From: Clostridium acidisoli DSM 12555
Lineage (GTDB): Bacteria > Bacillota > Clostridia > Clostridiales > Clostridiaceae
DNA: 64,000 nt
Direction: 5' to 3'
NCBI RefSeq assembly: GCF_900176305.1
Contig: NZ_FWXH01000006.1
Span: 111,926 to 175,925 of the forward strand
Each line of letters begins with the position of its first letter. The first letter of the stretch is position 1. The notes below the pieces were generated by a model that was not told where the DNA came from, ran no database searches, and worked only from the letters and a program-made list of their open reading frames with translations. The position numbers and the translations under genes are program-made. This document shows, piece by piece, positions 37,360-45,949 of this stretch.

Positions 37360-38360
37360 TGAGTATAACTGTATTAACACCAGGTCTTTTGACAACAATT
37401 CAAGATATTGGAAGGTATGGATATCAAAAATACGGAGTTATTGTAAGTGGAGCTATGGATAGTTATGATATGAGACTTTCAAATATCATTATAGGGAATG
37501 ATGAAAATGAAGGCGTTCTTGAAATAACTTTAATTGGACCATCATTAAGTATAGCAAAGGGAAATCTAATTGCCATAACAGGAGCAGATCTTTCACCAAC
37601 AATTGACGGCAAAAAAGTTCCAATGGGAAGACCTATTTATTTAAATGAAGACTGCATCCTAAAGTTTGGAAGATGTATAAGTGGCTGTAGAACTTATTTG
37701 TCAGTGGCTGGTGGCTTTGATGTTCCAATCTTTATGGGTAGTAAAAGCACATATTTAAGGGCAAAGCTTGGAGGGAAGGACGGAAGAGTTCTCAAGAAAA
37801 ATGATGTGCTTGAACTTGGAAATAAAGGTGAACTTTCCTTAAAGATAATAGAAAAATTAAGACAGACTAGTACAGAAGAAAGGTTTGTTTTTTCAAAATG
37901 GTATATGAAAAATTATATTATGCAAAACTCTGAGGCTACAGATATAAGGGTATTTGAAGACAGTCAATTTGAAAATGTAACCGACAAAAGCATTGACGAT
38001 TTTTTTAATTTAACCTTTAATGTAGACACTAAATCAGATAGAATGGGTTACAGATTAAACGGACCCAAAATTAAGCTTAAGGAAAATATAGAAATGATTT
38101 CTGGAGAGGTATCATTTGGAACCATTCAAATTCCACCAGATGGAAATCCAATAATTCTTTTAGCTGATAGAGGAACATCTGGGGGATATCCTAAAATAGC
38201 ACATGTGGTTTCGTGTGATCTTCAAAAGTTAGTTCAACTTAAGCCTTCTGATAAAGTTAAATTTAAGAAAATAACACTTAAGGAAGCGGAGAAGCTATAT
38301 TTGACTAGAGAAAAATATACAGAAGATTTAAAAAGAGCTGTTAAATTAATAAGTATATGA
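37356..38360 (+). CDS. pxpC: 5-oxoprolinase subunit C (KipA family)
   Basis: A 334-residue KipA/PxpC protein, homologous to the AHS2 part of urea carboxylase. Seen are TPGLLTTIQDIGRYGYQKYG, SGAMDSYDMRLSN, ITGADLSPTIDG and the C-terminal GTIQIPPDGNPIILLADRGTSGGY. Its ATG overlaps the pxpB stop (ATGATG), so translation is coupled, as expected for a 1:1 complex. It partners PxpB and PxpA. Directly after it come the biotin carrier and carboxylase, which makes a carboxyltransferase-like role for PxpBC worth testing. Confidence 0.9.
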   Translation: MMSITVLTPGLLTTIQDIGRYGYQKYGVIVSGAMDSYDMRLSNIIIGNDENEGVLEITLIGPSLSIAKGNLIAITGADLSPTIDGKKVPMGRPIYLNEDCILKFGRCISGCRTYLSVAGGFDVPIFMGSKSTYLRAKLGGKDGRVLKKNDVLELGNKGELSLKIIEKLRQTSTEERFVFSKWYMKNYIMQNSEATDIRVFEDSQFENVTDKSIDDFFNLTFNVDTKSDRMGYRLNGPKIKLKENIEMISGEVSFGTIQIPPDGNPIILLADRGTSGGYPKIAHVVSCDLQKLVQLKPSDKVKFKKITLKEAEKLYLTREKYTEDLKRAVKLISI

Positions 38361-38373
38361 GGAGGCAGGATAA

Positions 38374-38802
38374 TTGATTAATATAGAAGATTTAGATAAA
38401 ATAATGGAAATTGCTAATAAACACAGCTTTTCACGTTTTGAATTTGAACAGGAGAACAGCAGAGTAGTTATAGAGAGAGAAAACTCAATAAAAAAAGTGT
38501 TAGAAGAGGACAAAAGCGTAGTAAAATCCATAAATAAAGAAATACATATAGAAGAAAAAAATTATATCAAATCAAGTTTAGCCGGTACATTTTATTTAAA
38601 AAAAGAAGAAAATGCAGCTCCACTTGTAAAACTTCATGACGTAGTTGAAGAAAATACAGTTATAGGATTAATTGAAGTAATGAAGTTATTTAATGAGGTG
38701 GAAGCAGGAGTTAGTGGTGAAATCGTTAATATTTTAGTTAAAGATGGAGAATTTGTAGAATATGGACAGCCTTTATTTGAAGTTAAAGGAAGTGACAAAT
38801 AA
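38374..38802 (+). CDS. accB: Biotin carboxyl carrier protein
   Basis: A 142-residue AccB-like carrier. The N-terminal IEDLDKIMEIANKHSFSRFE is typical of acetyl-CoA carboxylase carriers, a charged linker follows, and the C-terminal biotinyl domain holds the modified lysine Lys104 in IEVMKLFNEV (normally EAMKM or EVMKM). The start is TTG at 38374, fixed by GAGGAGG upstream. It lies 13 bases after pxpC and two bases before accC. No accA or accD is in the cluster, so this pair need not serve fatty acid synthesis. Confidence 0.92.
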   Translation: MINIEDLDKIMEIANKHSFSRFEFEQENSRVVIERENSIKKVLEEDKSVVKSINKEIHIEEKNYIKSSLAGTFYLKKEENAAPLVKLHDVVEENTVIGLIEVMKLFNEVEAGVSGEIVNILVKDGEFVEYGQPLFEVKGSDK

Positions 38803-38804
38803 TT

Positions 38805-40148
38805 ATGTTTAAGAAAATCCTTATAGCAAATAGAGGTGAGATTGGAGTTAGGATTATACGTGCCTGCCATGAACTTGGGATTTTAGCAGTTGCCATTTAT
38901 TCAGAAAGTGATAGAGATTCACTTCATGTAAAATTAGCGGATGAAGCCTATTGCATAGGAAAAACTTCTGCAAAAGATACGTATCTTAATATAAATAGTA
39001 TAATAAATATAGCCATTCATTCAAAGGCAGATGCCATTCATCCAGGGTATGGATTCCTTTCAGAAAGTTCAGTTTTTGCAAAAACATGTGAAGAATTTAA
39101 TATATGTTTCATAGGTCCTGATTATAGAATTATAGATAGTTTAGGGGATAAATCCAATGCAAAAGAAACCATGGAAAAAGCAAAAGTGCCAATTGTAAGA
39201 GGTACAAAAGGCGAAATAAGTAGCAAGTCTGAAGCAATAGAAATAGCAAAAAAAATAGGATATCCTGTTATAGTTAAAGCGTCGGCAGGTGGCGGTGGTA
39301 AAGGTATGAGGGTTGCAAGAAATAAAGAAGAAATTATTTCTGCAATTGAAGAATCTGAAAAGGAAGCTGAAAATTATTTTGGTAATGCTGCAGTATATTT
39401 AGAAAAATATTTAGAAAATACAAGGCATGTAGAAGTTCAAATAATTGGAGACAACTATGGAAATGTAGTTTATTTAGGGGAAAGGGATTGTACAATTCAG
39501 AGACGTCATCAAAAACTTGTTGAGGAAGCACCATCACCAGCAATAAACAATGATTTAAGGCATATAATGGGAAATGCAGCAGTAAGAGCTTGTAAAGCTG
39601 TAAATTATAATAGTTTAGGTACAGTTGAATTTCTTCTAGATGAGGATAATAAATTTTATTTCATGGAAATGAATACAAGAGTTCAAGTTGAACATGGAAT
39701 TACCGAAATGACAACAGGAATAGATTTAATAAAAGAGCAAATATTAGTTGCCCAAGGTGAAAAATTATCCTTTTCACAAGAGGATATAAAAATAAATGGA
39801 TGTGCAATTGAATGCAGAATAAATTCTGAAAATCCATATGAAAATTTTAGACCTTGCCCAGGGAAGATAAATAAGTATATAGCAGCTGGTGGAATTGGAA
39901 TAAGAATAGATAGTGCGGTGTATAGTGGGTATTCTATTCCTCCATTTTATGATTCAATGATATCAAAAGTTATAGCTTGGGGAAGAGATAGAAGCGAAGC
40001 AATTGAAAGAATGAGAAGAGCTTTAGATGAATTTGTTATTGAGGGTGTAGATACAACAATAGATTTTCATAAACAATTGATGAAAAATGAAATATTTAAA
40101 AGCGGAAAATTTAATACTAACTTTTTAGAAAAAAATAAAATTTTGTAA
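38805..40148 (+). CDS. accC: Biotin carboxylase
   Basis: A 447-residue ATP-grasp biotin carboxylase that carboxylates biotin on the carrier using ATP and bicarbonate. Visible are KILIANRGEIGVRIIRA, the glycine-rich ATP loop KASAGGGGKGMR and the metal/catalytic stretch EMNTRVQVEHGITEM. In nearly all biotin carboxylases that stretch reads VQVEHPVTEM; the Pro-to-Gly and Val-to-Ile changes near residue 298 are unusual. It ends the operon and is followed by a terminator. Activity is expected; the acceptor of the carboxyl group is open. Confidence 0.92.
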   Translation: MFKKILIANRGEIGVRIIRACHELGILAVAIYSESDRDSLHVKLADEAYCIGKTSAKDTYLNINSIINIAIHSKADAIHPGYGFLSESSVFAKTCEEFNICFIGPDYRIIDSLGDKSNAKETMEKAKVPIVRGTKGEISSKSEAIEIAKKIGYPVIVKASAGGGGKGMRVARNKEEIISAIEESEKEAENYFGNAAVYLEKYLENTRHVEVQIIGDNYGNVVYLGERDCTIQRRHQKLVEEAPSPAINNDLRHIMGNAAVRACKAVNYNSLGTVEFLLDEDNKFYFMEMNTRVQVEHGITEMTTGIDLIKEQILVAQGEKLSFSQEDIKINGCAIECRINSENPYENFRPCPGKINKYIAAGGIGIRIDSAVYSGYSIPPFYDSMISKVIAWGRDRSEAIERMRRALDEFVIEGVDTTIDFHKQLMKNEIFKSGKFNTNFLEKNKIL

Positions 40149-40159
40149 ATTCACATTAA

Positions 40160-40193
40160 ATGAACATATCAGAGAAATCTGGTATGTTTTTTT
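40160..40193 (+). terminator. Terminator of the pxp-acc operon
   Basis: ACATATCAGA and TCTGGTATGT pair (one G-U) around GAAA, extended by ATGA/TCAT, and a run of seven T follows the stem. It isolates the downstream RyR-domain gene. Confidence 0.8.
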
Positions 40194-40393
40194 CATTGAA
40201 CTTAACATTAAGTCTTTTTAGTATTGCAAATTTTTCAAAAACAATCTTGAATAAAAATAATAAATATGTAATAATAAAATTTATAGTTAATTACTAAATA
40301 TAACTTACTGAGAAATAATGATACGTTTTCAAATTTATAAATAATTTCTCCTACAATTTAAATGTTTATTTTATACGAGGAGGTAATGTAATA

Positions 40394-42985
40394 ATGGATA
40401 ACAAAAATATTAAGATTGCTGTATCTGGTGATATATGCTTGAATTTATTAATATGGAGAACAAATGCTAAAAGTAATAATGTTTTGAATTGGGAGCACTA
40501 CCCAAATGTGCATAGCACTTATAAAGCTGGAGAAGCGTTATTTTTATCAGAACTTGTAGCAATAGCAACGGGAGCGTCTATTCTTTCGCCAAAAATAAAA
40601 GATGCTGAAGAATTGTTACCTAAGGGGCTTCTTAGTTCAACATCAGAATTAGAGTTGTTTCCTATAAGTGATGATGAAAAAGAAAATAATAAAGTTTACA
40701 GAGAAAAGAACTTTCTTGGATTCACAGGTCCAGCAGAGGGCATGCCGTTACTACTCCCTATAACTAATGATGATGAAAATGTTGATATGATTATATTAGA
40801 TGATGAGGACAATGGGTTCAATTCACGTGAGGAATTCTGGCCTTTGGCTTTAAAATCACATAAAAAAGCTCCATTTGTAATATATAAAATGAATAATCCA
40901 ACTAATTCCAACAATCTTTTGTCTCAATTAGAAGAGTTTAATAGTGAAACAACAATAGTTGTTATTAATGGTGACAATTTGAGATCTAAAGGAGTAAACA
41001 TAAGTAAGAGTCTTTCATGGGAAAGAACAGCACTTGATTTCATTTGGCAAATGAATAATAACAATAATATTAATTTTCTTAGTAAATGTCATCACGTTGT
41101 AGTACATTTTGGACTTGAAGGAGCTATTTATTATAGAAATGAAGGGGAAGCTGAATCTCAATTATTCTTTCTTACCGATGAATTTGAAGGAGATTTTATA
41201 AAAGAAACTCAAGGAAAGATGTATGGACTTACTGATTGTTTTGTAGCTGGTCTAGCACGTGGGGTTGTTTTTGGAGCACATACTAGTGAGGAATTGAGTA
41301 AATCAATTGGTGAAGGTATAAGAGAAGGAATTGTAGCCGCACAAAAGTATTTTGTCCATGGGTTTGGGGAAAATGTTGAGGATGGTGTATTTCCATGTCC
41401 TTCTATATTTGTTGAGGGTGAAAAAGATTTTATTTATAAAGAGAATATACAGGATGTACCAATAAGAAATTCTAACAATCCAAATTGTCAGTCATGTTGG
41501 TATATTATAAAGGATAAAAGCTCCATTAACCTAGCTGAAATAGCATATAACATTGTTGTATATGGTGAAAAGAGTGCACTTAAATTCATACCAATAGCAC
41601 AGTTTGGAAACTTAAAAACTGTTGATAGAGCAGAGATAGAGGCATATAGAAGCATTAAAAATCTTATGTGTGAGTATATTTCTGCTAAAAATACTGTTAG
41701 GCCGCTTTCAATTTCAGTATTTGGAACTCCGGGGTCTGGAAAATCTTTTGGCGTAACAGAAGTTGCTTCTAGTATCGCACCAAACTTAATTGAAAAATTA
41801 AATTTTAATTTATCAGAGTTTGAGAAATTATCTGACTTAGTTGTTGCATTTCATAAAGTAAGGGATATTTCTCTGCAAGGGAAATTGCCACTAGTATTTT
41901 TTGATGAATTTGATTCAAACTTTGAGGGTAAAAAACTTGGATGGCTAAAATATTTTTTAGCACCTATGCAAGATGGTGTATTTAGATCCGGCGACTCTGT
42001 GCATCCTATTGGAAAAGCTATTTTTGTATTTGCAGGAGGCACAAGTACTACTTTTAAAGATTTTTGTGGAGAAAATTTTAATGATGAAACAGAATATAAA
42101 CAATTTTTAAATCAATTTGAAAGTAGTAAAGGACCAGACTTTGTCAGTCGTCTAAGAGGTTATGTAAATATCTTAGGACCAAATCAAACGGATGAGAATT
42201 GGGATCAATTATTTATAGTACGTAGAGCCATGCTTTTGAGATCTCTTTTAGAACGTAAAACACCACATCTTATAAATAAAAAAGGAGAGGCTCAAATAGA
42301 TAACGGCGTATTAAGGGCACTGCTAAAGGTTCCCAGATATAAACATGAATCTAGGTCCATGGAAGCAATAATAGAGATGAGTATGATAAGCAATGCGAAA
42401 AAGTGGGAACAATATCAGTTGCCATCTAAAGAACAGCTAAAGTTACATGTGGATGAAGAACAATTTTTACGCCATTTAATGCATGATGAATTCTTTAGTG
42501 AAAAAATTGATAGAATTGCAATGACCATTCATTATAATCATATGATACTTAATGAACAGTGGCATAAATCAAATTCAAATTTCATGAAGTCATGGGAAGA
42601 GCTTAGTGAAGAAATTAAAAATTCAACCCGAGATCAAGTAAGAAATATTCCTAATGCTCTGCACAGAGTTAATTTTGAGCTTATTTCAGTAAGAGAAAAG
42701 CCAGAATGTATCATCTTTACAGAAAAAGAGTTAGATATTTTGGCAGAATATGAACATAAACGATGGTCACTTGAAAAAAAGCAGAACGGATGGGAATACG
42801 GTGATATATTAGATGAAAATAAAAAAACGCATCCTTTACTTGTAACTTGGGACAGTTTACCTAGTGATTGTAAAAATAATATAATTGAAAATGTTAAGTC
42901 ATGGCCTGAAATATTAGCAAATTCATATTTTAAGATAGAACGATTAAAATATTTATGTTATTGTGAAACTCACCTTTTAGTATGA
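40394..42985 (+). CDS. Large multidomain protein: PfkB-like domain, AAA+ ATPase, RyR domain
   Basis: An 863-residue soluble protein. Residues about 6-335 resemble a PfkB/ribokinase fold: IKIAVSGDICLNLL at the start, HHVVVHFGLEGAIYY, and GLTDCFVAGLARG, where the usual GAGD is GLTD but the base Asp281 is kept. Residues 440-600 are an AAA+/P-loop ATPase with Walker A GTPGSGKSFG (444-453) and Walker B LVFFDEFD (Asp504, Glu505). Residues about 780-850 match the RyR domain (AEYEHKRWSLEKKQNGWEYG, KTHPLLVTWDSLP). Prokaryotic RyR domains have been proposed as nucleotide-ligand sensors in conflict and signalling systems. It is monocistronic, so partners are unknown. The RyR and AAA+ calls are firmer than PfkB. 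Confidence 0.75.
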   Translation: MDNKNIKIAVSGDICLNLLIWRTNAKSNNVLNWEHYPNVHSTYKAGEALFLSELVAIATGASILSPKIKDAEELLPKGLLSSTSELELFPISDDEKENNKVYREKNFLGFTGPAEGMPLLLPITNDDENVDMIILDDEDNGFNSREEFWPLALKSHKKAPFVIYKMNNPTNSNNLLSQLEEFNSETTIVVINGDNLRSKGVNISKSLSWERTALDFIWQMNNNNNINFLSKCHHVVVHFGLEGAIYYRNEGEAESQLFFLTDEFEGDFIKETQGKMYGLTDCFVAGLARGVVFGAHTSEELSKSIGEGIREGIVAAQKYFVHGFGENVEDGVFPCPSIFVEGEKDFIYKENIQDVPIRNSNNPNCQSCWYIIKDKSSINLAEIAYNIVVYGEKSALKFIPIAQFGNLKTVDRAEIEAYRSIKNLMCEYISAKNTVRPLSISVFGTPGSGKSFGVTEVASSIAPNLIEKLNFNLSEFEKLSDLVVAFHKVRDISLQGKLPLVFFDEFDSNFEGKKLGWLKYFLAPMQDGVFRSGDSVHPIGKAIFVFAGGTSTTFKDFCGENFNDETEYKQFLNQFESSKGPDFVSRLRGYVNILGPNQTDENWDQLFIVRRAMLLRSLLERKTPHLINKKGEAQIDNGVLRALLKVPRYKHESRSMEAIIEMSMISNAKKWEQYQLPSKEQLKLHVDEEQFLRHLMHDEFFSEKIDRIAMTIHYNHMILNEQWHKSNSNFMKSWEELSEEIKNSTRDQVRNIPNALHRVNFELISVREKPECIIFTEKELDILAEYEHKRWSLEKKQNGWEYGDILDENKKTHPLLVTWDSLPSDCKNNIIENVKSWPEILANSYFKIERLKYLCYCETHLLV

Positions 42986-43105
42986 GTATCATGAGCTATT
43001 ATATATAATAATTTTAGAAAATATTATACTTAATAAAAATATAGGAATAAAACATCAAATTATAATTATTTTGTTATAAATAGAAGGGTGGTAATAACAA
43101 TAAAA

Positions 43106-43735
43106 ATGACCAAAGATAAAGCTATAAAAACAAAAAAATTAATCTTTAGCTCTGCGCTAGTGGTGTTTTATAAAAAAGGATTTTCTTCCACTACGTTGGA
43201 AGATATTGACAAAGAAGCTGGGGTCTCTAGAGGTGCAATCTATTGGAATTTTAAAAATAAACAGGATTTATATGTTGGATTGCTTAGAGAATATTTTACA
43301 GATAAATTTTATATAAATTTAAAGTATAAAGATGAATCAAATAAAACACCTTTAGAATCAATTAAAGAATATATGTGTGGATATTTTAAAATTCTAATTA
43401 ATGACGAAGATACAAGGAAATTTATGGAAATTTTAAGATATAAAACAGAAGTTAAGACAGATATAAACGAGGTATTGGAAGTAGAACAGGAAATAGACTT
43501 AAAAATAAAAGAAGAACTTTCTAGATTAATAAATTTAGGTATTGAAGCAGGGGAAATAAGAACTGATATAAGTAAAGAAATTATTGCAATGTCTGCGCTT
43601 AGCTATTTAAATGGCATTGAAGATAGTTGGCTTATAAATCCTGATGAATTTTCATTGGAAGCACATTTAGATGATTTAATTAATTTATTTATTGATGGAA
43701 TAGTAAAAAAATGCTGTAAATCTATTATTAATTAG
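43106..43735 (+). CDS. TetR/AcrR-family transcriptional regulator
   Basis: A 209-residue TetR-type repressor. The helix-turn-helix is in residues 8-55 (FYKKGFSSTTLEDIDKEAGVSRGAIYWNFKNKQDLYVGLL); the rest is a helical ligand and dimer domain of the AcrR kind. The start is uncertain: ATG 43106 lies 14 bases after GGGTGG, rather far, while GTG 43088 falls inside that site. It stands just upstream of the agmatine genes on the same strand, separated by a terminator, and an 11-base palindrome in that gap may be its operator. Confidence 0.88.
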   Translation: MTKDKAIKTKKLIFSSALVVFYKKGFSSTTLEDIDKEAGVSRGAIYWNFKNKQDLYVGLLREYFTDKFYINLKYKDESNKTPLESIKEYMCGYFKILINDEDTRKFMEILRYKTEVKTDINEVLEVEQEIDLKIKEELSRLINLGIEAGEIRTDISKEIIAMSALSYLNGIEDSWLINPDEFSLEAHLDDLINLFIDGIVKKCCKSIIN

Positions 43736-43751
43736 ATTTACAGCATTTTTT
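43705..43751 (+). terminator. Terminator after tetR
   Basis: AAAATGCTGTAAATCTA and TAGATTTACAGCATTTT form a long perfect stem beginning inside the last codons of the TetR gene; TTTTTTATTT follows. Confidence 0.92.
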
Positions 43752-43790
43752 ATTTGTATAAAATATACATACATGAATGTCAAAAAAGTA

Positions 43791-43818
43791 TTGATTATTG
43801 AATAAATAATAGTATAAT
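43791..43818 (+). promoter_or_regulatory. Promoter of the agmatine operon
   Basis: TTGATT (43791-43796) and TATAAT (43813-43818) are 16 bases apart. Transcription would start near 43825, just ahead of the palindrome. Confidence 0.6.
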
Positions 43819-43836
43819 ATAGATACAATTGACATT

Positions 43837-43866
43837 TTATCAATAAAATATTGTCTTTATTGATAA
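43837..43866. promoter_or_regulatory. 11-bp inverted repeat in the aguA leader
   Basis: TTATCAATAAA and TTTATTGATAA are perfect inverted arms around ATATTGTC. The site is about 12-40 bases after the predicted transcription start, consistent with an operator, possibly for the neighbouring TetR protein. With no GC it is unlikely to be a terminator. Confidence 0.55.
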
Positions 43867-43915
43867 TTATCTAAAATAAATATTGAATTAAATTTAATAC
43901 AATGAGGTGGAAGGA

Positions 43916-44953
43916 TTGATACCAAGAGAATTAGGATTTAGAATGCCAGCAGAATGGGAAAATAGGGCGAGGACTTTCATGGAATGGCCTGTAAGAGAAG
44001 AACTATGGCCTGATGGGTTTGAAGATGCAAGAAGAGGATATTCTCAAGTTGCAAAAGCTATTGCAGAATTTGAAGAAGTAGTTATGATTACGAGACCTGA
44101 TTTAATTAATAATGCAAAAGAAATGTGTGGTGAAAAAATAAAAGTAGTTCCAATAGAACAAGATGATTCATGGATGAGAGATAATGGTCCGACTTTCATT
44201 GTGAATAATAATAATGAAATTGCAGGAATTAACTGGCAATTTAATTCTTGGGGGGAAAAATATATACCATATAATAAAGATAATGAAGTAGCTAAAAAAG
44301 TATTAGAACTTTTTAAGGTACCTAAATTTAATGCCCCACTTATACTTGAAGGTGGTTCTATACATGTAGATGGTCAAGGCACTCTTTTAACTACAAAACA
44401 ATGTCTTTTAAACAAAAATAGAAATCCAAATTTATCTCAGGCTGAAATAGAAGATATACTAAAAAAATATCTTTTCATAGATAAGTTCATATGGCTTAAA
44501 CATGGGCTTTATGGAGATGAAACTGATGGGCATGTAGATAATGTAGCTTGTTTTGCAAAACCAGGTGTAATTGTAATACAGGTATGTAATGATAAAAAGG
44601 ATCCGAACTATGATATAACCTTAGAAAATTTAAAGATTTTAGAGAACACTACAGATGCCAAGGGGAGAAAGTTAGAGATAATAAAAATTGAACAACCGCC
44701 AGTTAGATACTTAAATGGGCAAAGATTAACCTTAAGTTATCTTAATTATTATCCTGTTAATGGAGGAATTATTGTGCCTACATTTGGACAAGATGCCAAA
44801 GATACAGATAAAAAGGCAATAGAAACGCTTCAAAAAATTTATGTTTATAGGAAAATAATACCAATAGATGGAATGCCAATTATTAAAGGTGGTGGCAATG
44901 TACACTGCATAACTCAACAGATGCCTTGTGGAACCCCTGCAAAATTTTATTAA
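43916..44953 (+). CDS. aguA: Agmatine deiminase
   Basis: Hydrolyses agmatine to N-carbamoylputrescine and ammonia. The 345-residue protein belongs to the guanidine-modifying superfamily; PAEWENRARTFMEWPV, QDDSWMRDNGPTF, LEGGSIHVDGQGTLL and GDETDGHVDNVACF are family motifs, and the nucleophile is Cys331 (GGNVHCITQQMPCGTPA). Translation most likely starts at TTG 43916, six bases after GAGGTG; GTG 43907 lies within that site. The next enzyme of the pathway follows by 20 bases. Agmatine may be used as a nitrogen source or for putrescine. Confidence 0.93.
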   Translation: MIPRELGFRMPAEWENRARTFMEWPVREELWPDGFEDARRGYSQVAKAIAEFEEVVMITRPDLINNAKEMCGEKIKVVPIEQDDSWMRDNGPTFIVNNNNEIAGINWQFNSWGEKYIPYNKDNEVAKKVLELFKVPKFNAPLILEGGSIHVDGQGTLLTTKQCLLNKNRNPNLSQAEIEDILKKYLFIDKFIWLKHGLYGDETDGHVDNVACFAKPGVIVIQVCNDKKDPNYDITLENLKILENTTDAKGRKLEIIKIEQPPVRYLNGQRLTLSYLNYYPVNGGIIVPTFGQDAKDTDKKAIETLQKIYVYRKIIPIDGMPIIKGGGNVHCITQQMPCGTPAKFY

Positions 44954-44973
44954 AGAGAGGAGCTAATTTATAT

Positions 44974-45852
44974 ATGAAAAGAGTAACAGTAGCTGCAATA
45001 CAAATGAGTTGCAGTTACAATATAGATGAAAATATTGAAAAAGCTGAAAAATTTGTACGTGAAGCAGCTTCAAAAGGAGCACAAATTATTCTTATACAGG
45101 AGCTTTTTGAAACTCAATATTTTTGTCAAAAAGAAAAACCAGAGTTTTTTAAGTATGCTGTAGAAGTAGAAAACAATAAGGCTGTAAATCATTTTAAAAA
45201 AATTGCGGTTGAACTTAATGTAGTACTTCCTATAAGTTTTTTTGAAAAAAAGAATAAAGCAAAATATAATTCTATAGCTGTTATTGATGCTGATGGTGAA
45301 TTACTTGGGGTGTATAGGAAAACTCATATTCCTGATGGTCCAGGTTATGAAGAAAAATATTACTTTAATCCAGGAGATACAGGTTTTAAGGTATGGAAAA
45401 CCAAATATGCTAATATCGGAATAGGAATATGCTGGGACCAGTGGTATCCTGAAACAGCACGTTGTTTAGCACTAATGGGAGCTGAAATGATATTTTATCC
45501 AACTGCTATTGGTTCAGAACCTCAAGATGATGGCATAGATTCCTGTGATCATTGGCAGAGATGCATGCAAGGTCATTCAGCAGCAAATATGCTTCCAGTA
45601 GTGGCAGCGAATAGAGTTGGAACAGAAATTATTGATGATTCAAAGATAACCTTTTATGGATCTTCCTTTATAACAGATTGTACTGGGGCAAAGGTAAAGG
45701 AAGCGAATAGAAATGAAGAAACCATTCTTGTTTATGAATTTGACTTAGATGAAATAGAGGCTAAGAGATCTTCTTGGGGGATGTTTAGAGATCGAAGACC
45801 AGATAAATATAGTGCAATATTGACATACGATGGATGTGCTAAATTCACTTAA
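44974..45852 (+). CDS. aguB: N-carbamoylputrescine amidase
   Basis: Hydrolyses N-carbamoylputrescine to putrescine, carbon dioxide and ammonia. The 292-residue nitrilase-fold protein has its triad at Glu43 (LIQELFETQYF), Lys116 (YRKTHIPDGPGYEEKYYF) and Cys153 (GIGICWDQWYPE). The MKRVTVAAIQ start at 44974 follows GAGAGGAG; the longer frame to 44926 runs into the end of aguA. Together with aguA it gives the arginine-decarboxylase-dependent route to putrescine. Confidence 0.94.
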   Translation: MKRVTVAAIQMSCSYNIDENIEKAEKFVREAASKGAQIILIQELFETQYFCQKEKPEFFKYAVEVENNKAVNHFKKIAVELNVVLPISFFEKKNKAKYNSIAVIDADGELLGVYRKTHIPDGPGYEEKYYFNPGDTGFKVWKTKYANIGIGICWDQWYPETARCLALMGAEMIFYPTAIGSEPQDDGIDSCDHWQRCMQGHSAANMLPVVAANRVGTEIIDDSKITFYGSSFITDCTGAKVKEANRNEETILVYEFDLDEIEAKRSSWGMFRDRRPDKYSAILTYDGCAKFT

Positions 45853-45862
45853 ATGGTTGAAT

Positions 45863-45890
45863 TTTACTTTAAATAGTAGTAATATACAAT
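45863..45890 (+). promoter_or_regulatory. Promoter of methyltransferase-marR operon
   Basis: TTTACT (45863-45868) and TACAAT (45885-45890) are 16 bases apart. The first TACGAAT repeat begins at 45896, near the predicted start. Confidence 0.5.
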
Positions 45891-45895
45891 TATAG

Positions 45896-45936
45896 TACGA
45901 ATATAGAACAATACGAATTTAAGATTATTATTCGTA
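45896..45936. promoter_or_regulatory. Triple TACGAAT operator candidate
   Basis: TACGAAT occurs at 45896-45902 and 45912-45918, and inverted as ATTCGTA at 45930-45936. The last two form a dyad with an 11-base gap. The cluster lies between promoter and first gene of an operon encoding a MarR regulator, so autoregulation is likely. Confidence 0.5.
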
Positions 45937-45949
45937 GAAGGGGATTTAT

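Noticed and set aside
40394..41400. Functional sugar kinase activity of the N-terminal domain
   Set aside because: The GAGD anion-hole motif is changed to GLTD, so catalysis cannot be assumed although Asp281 remains.
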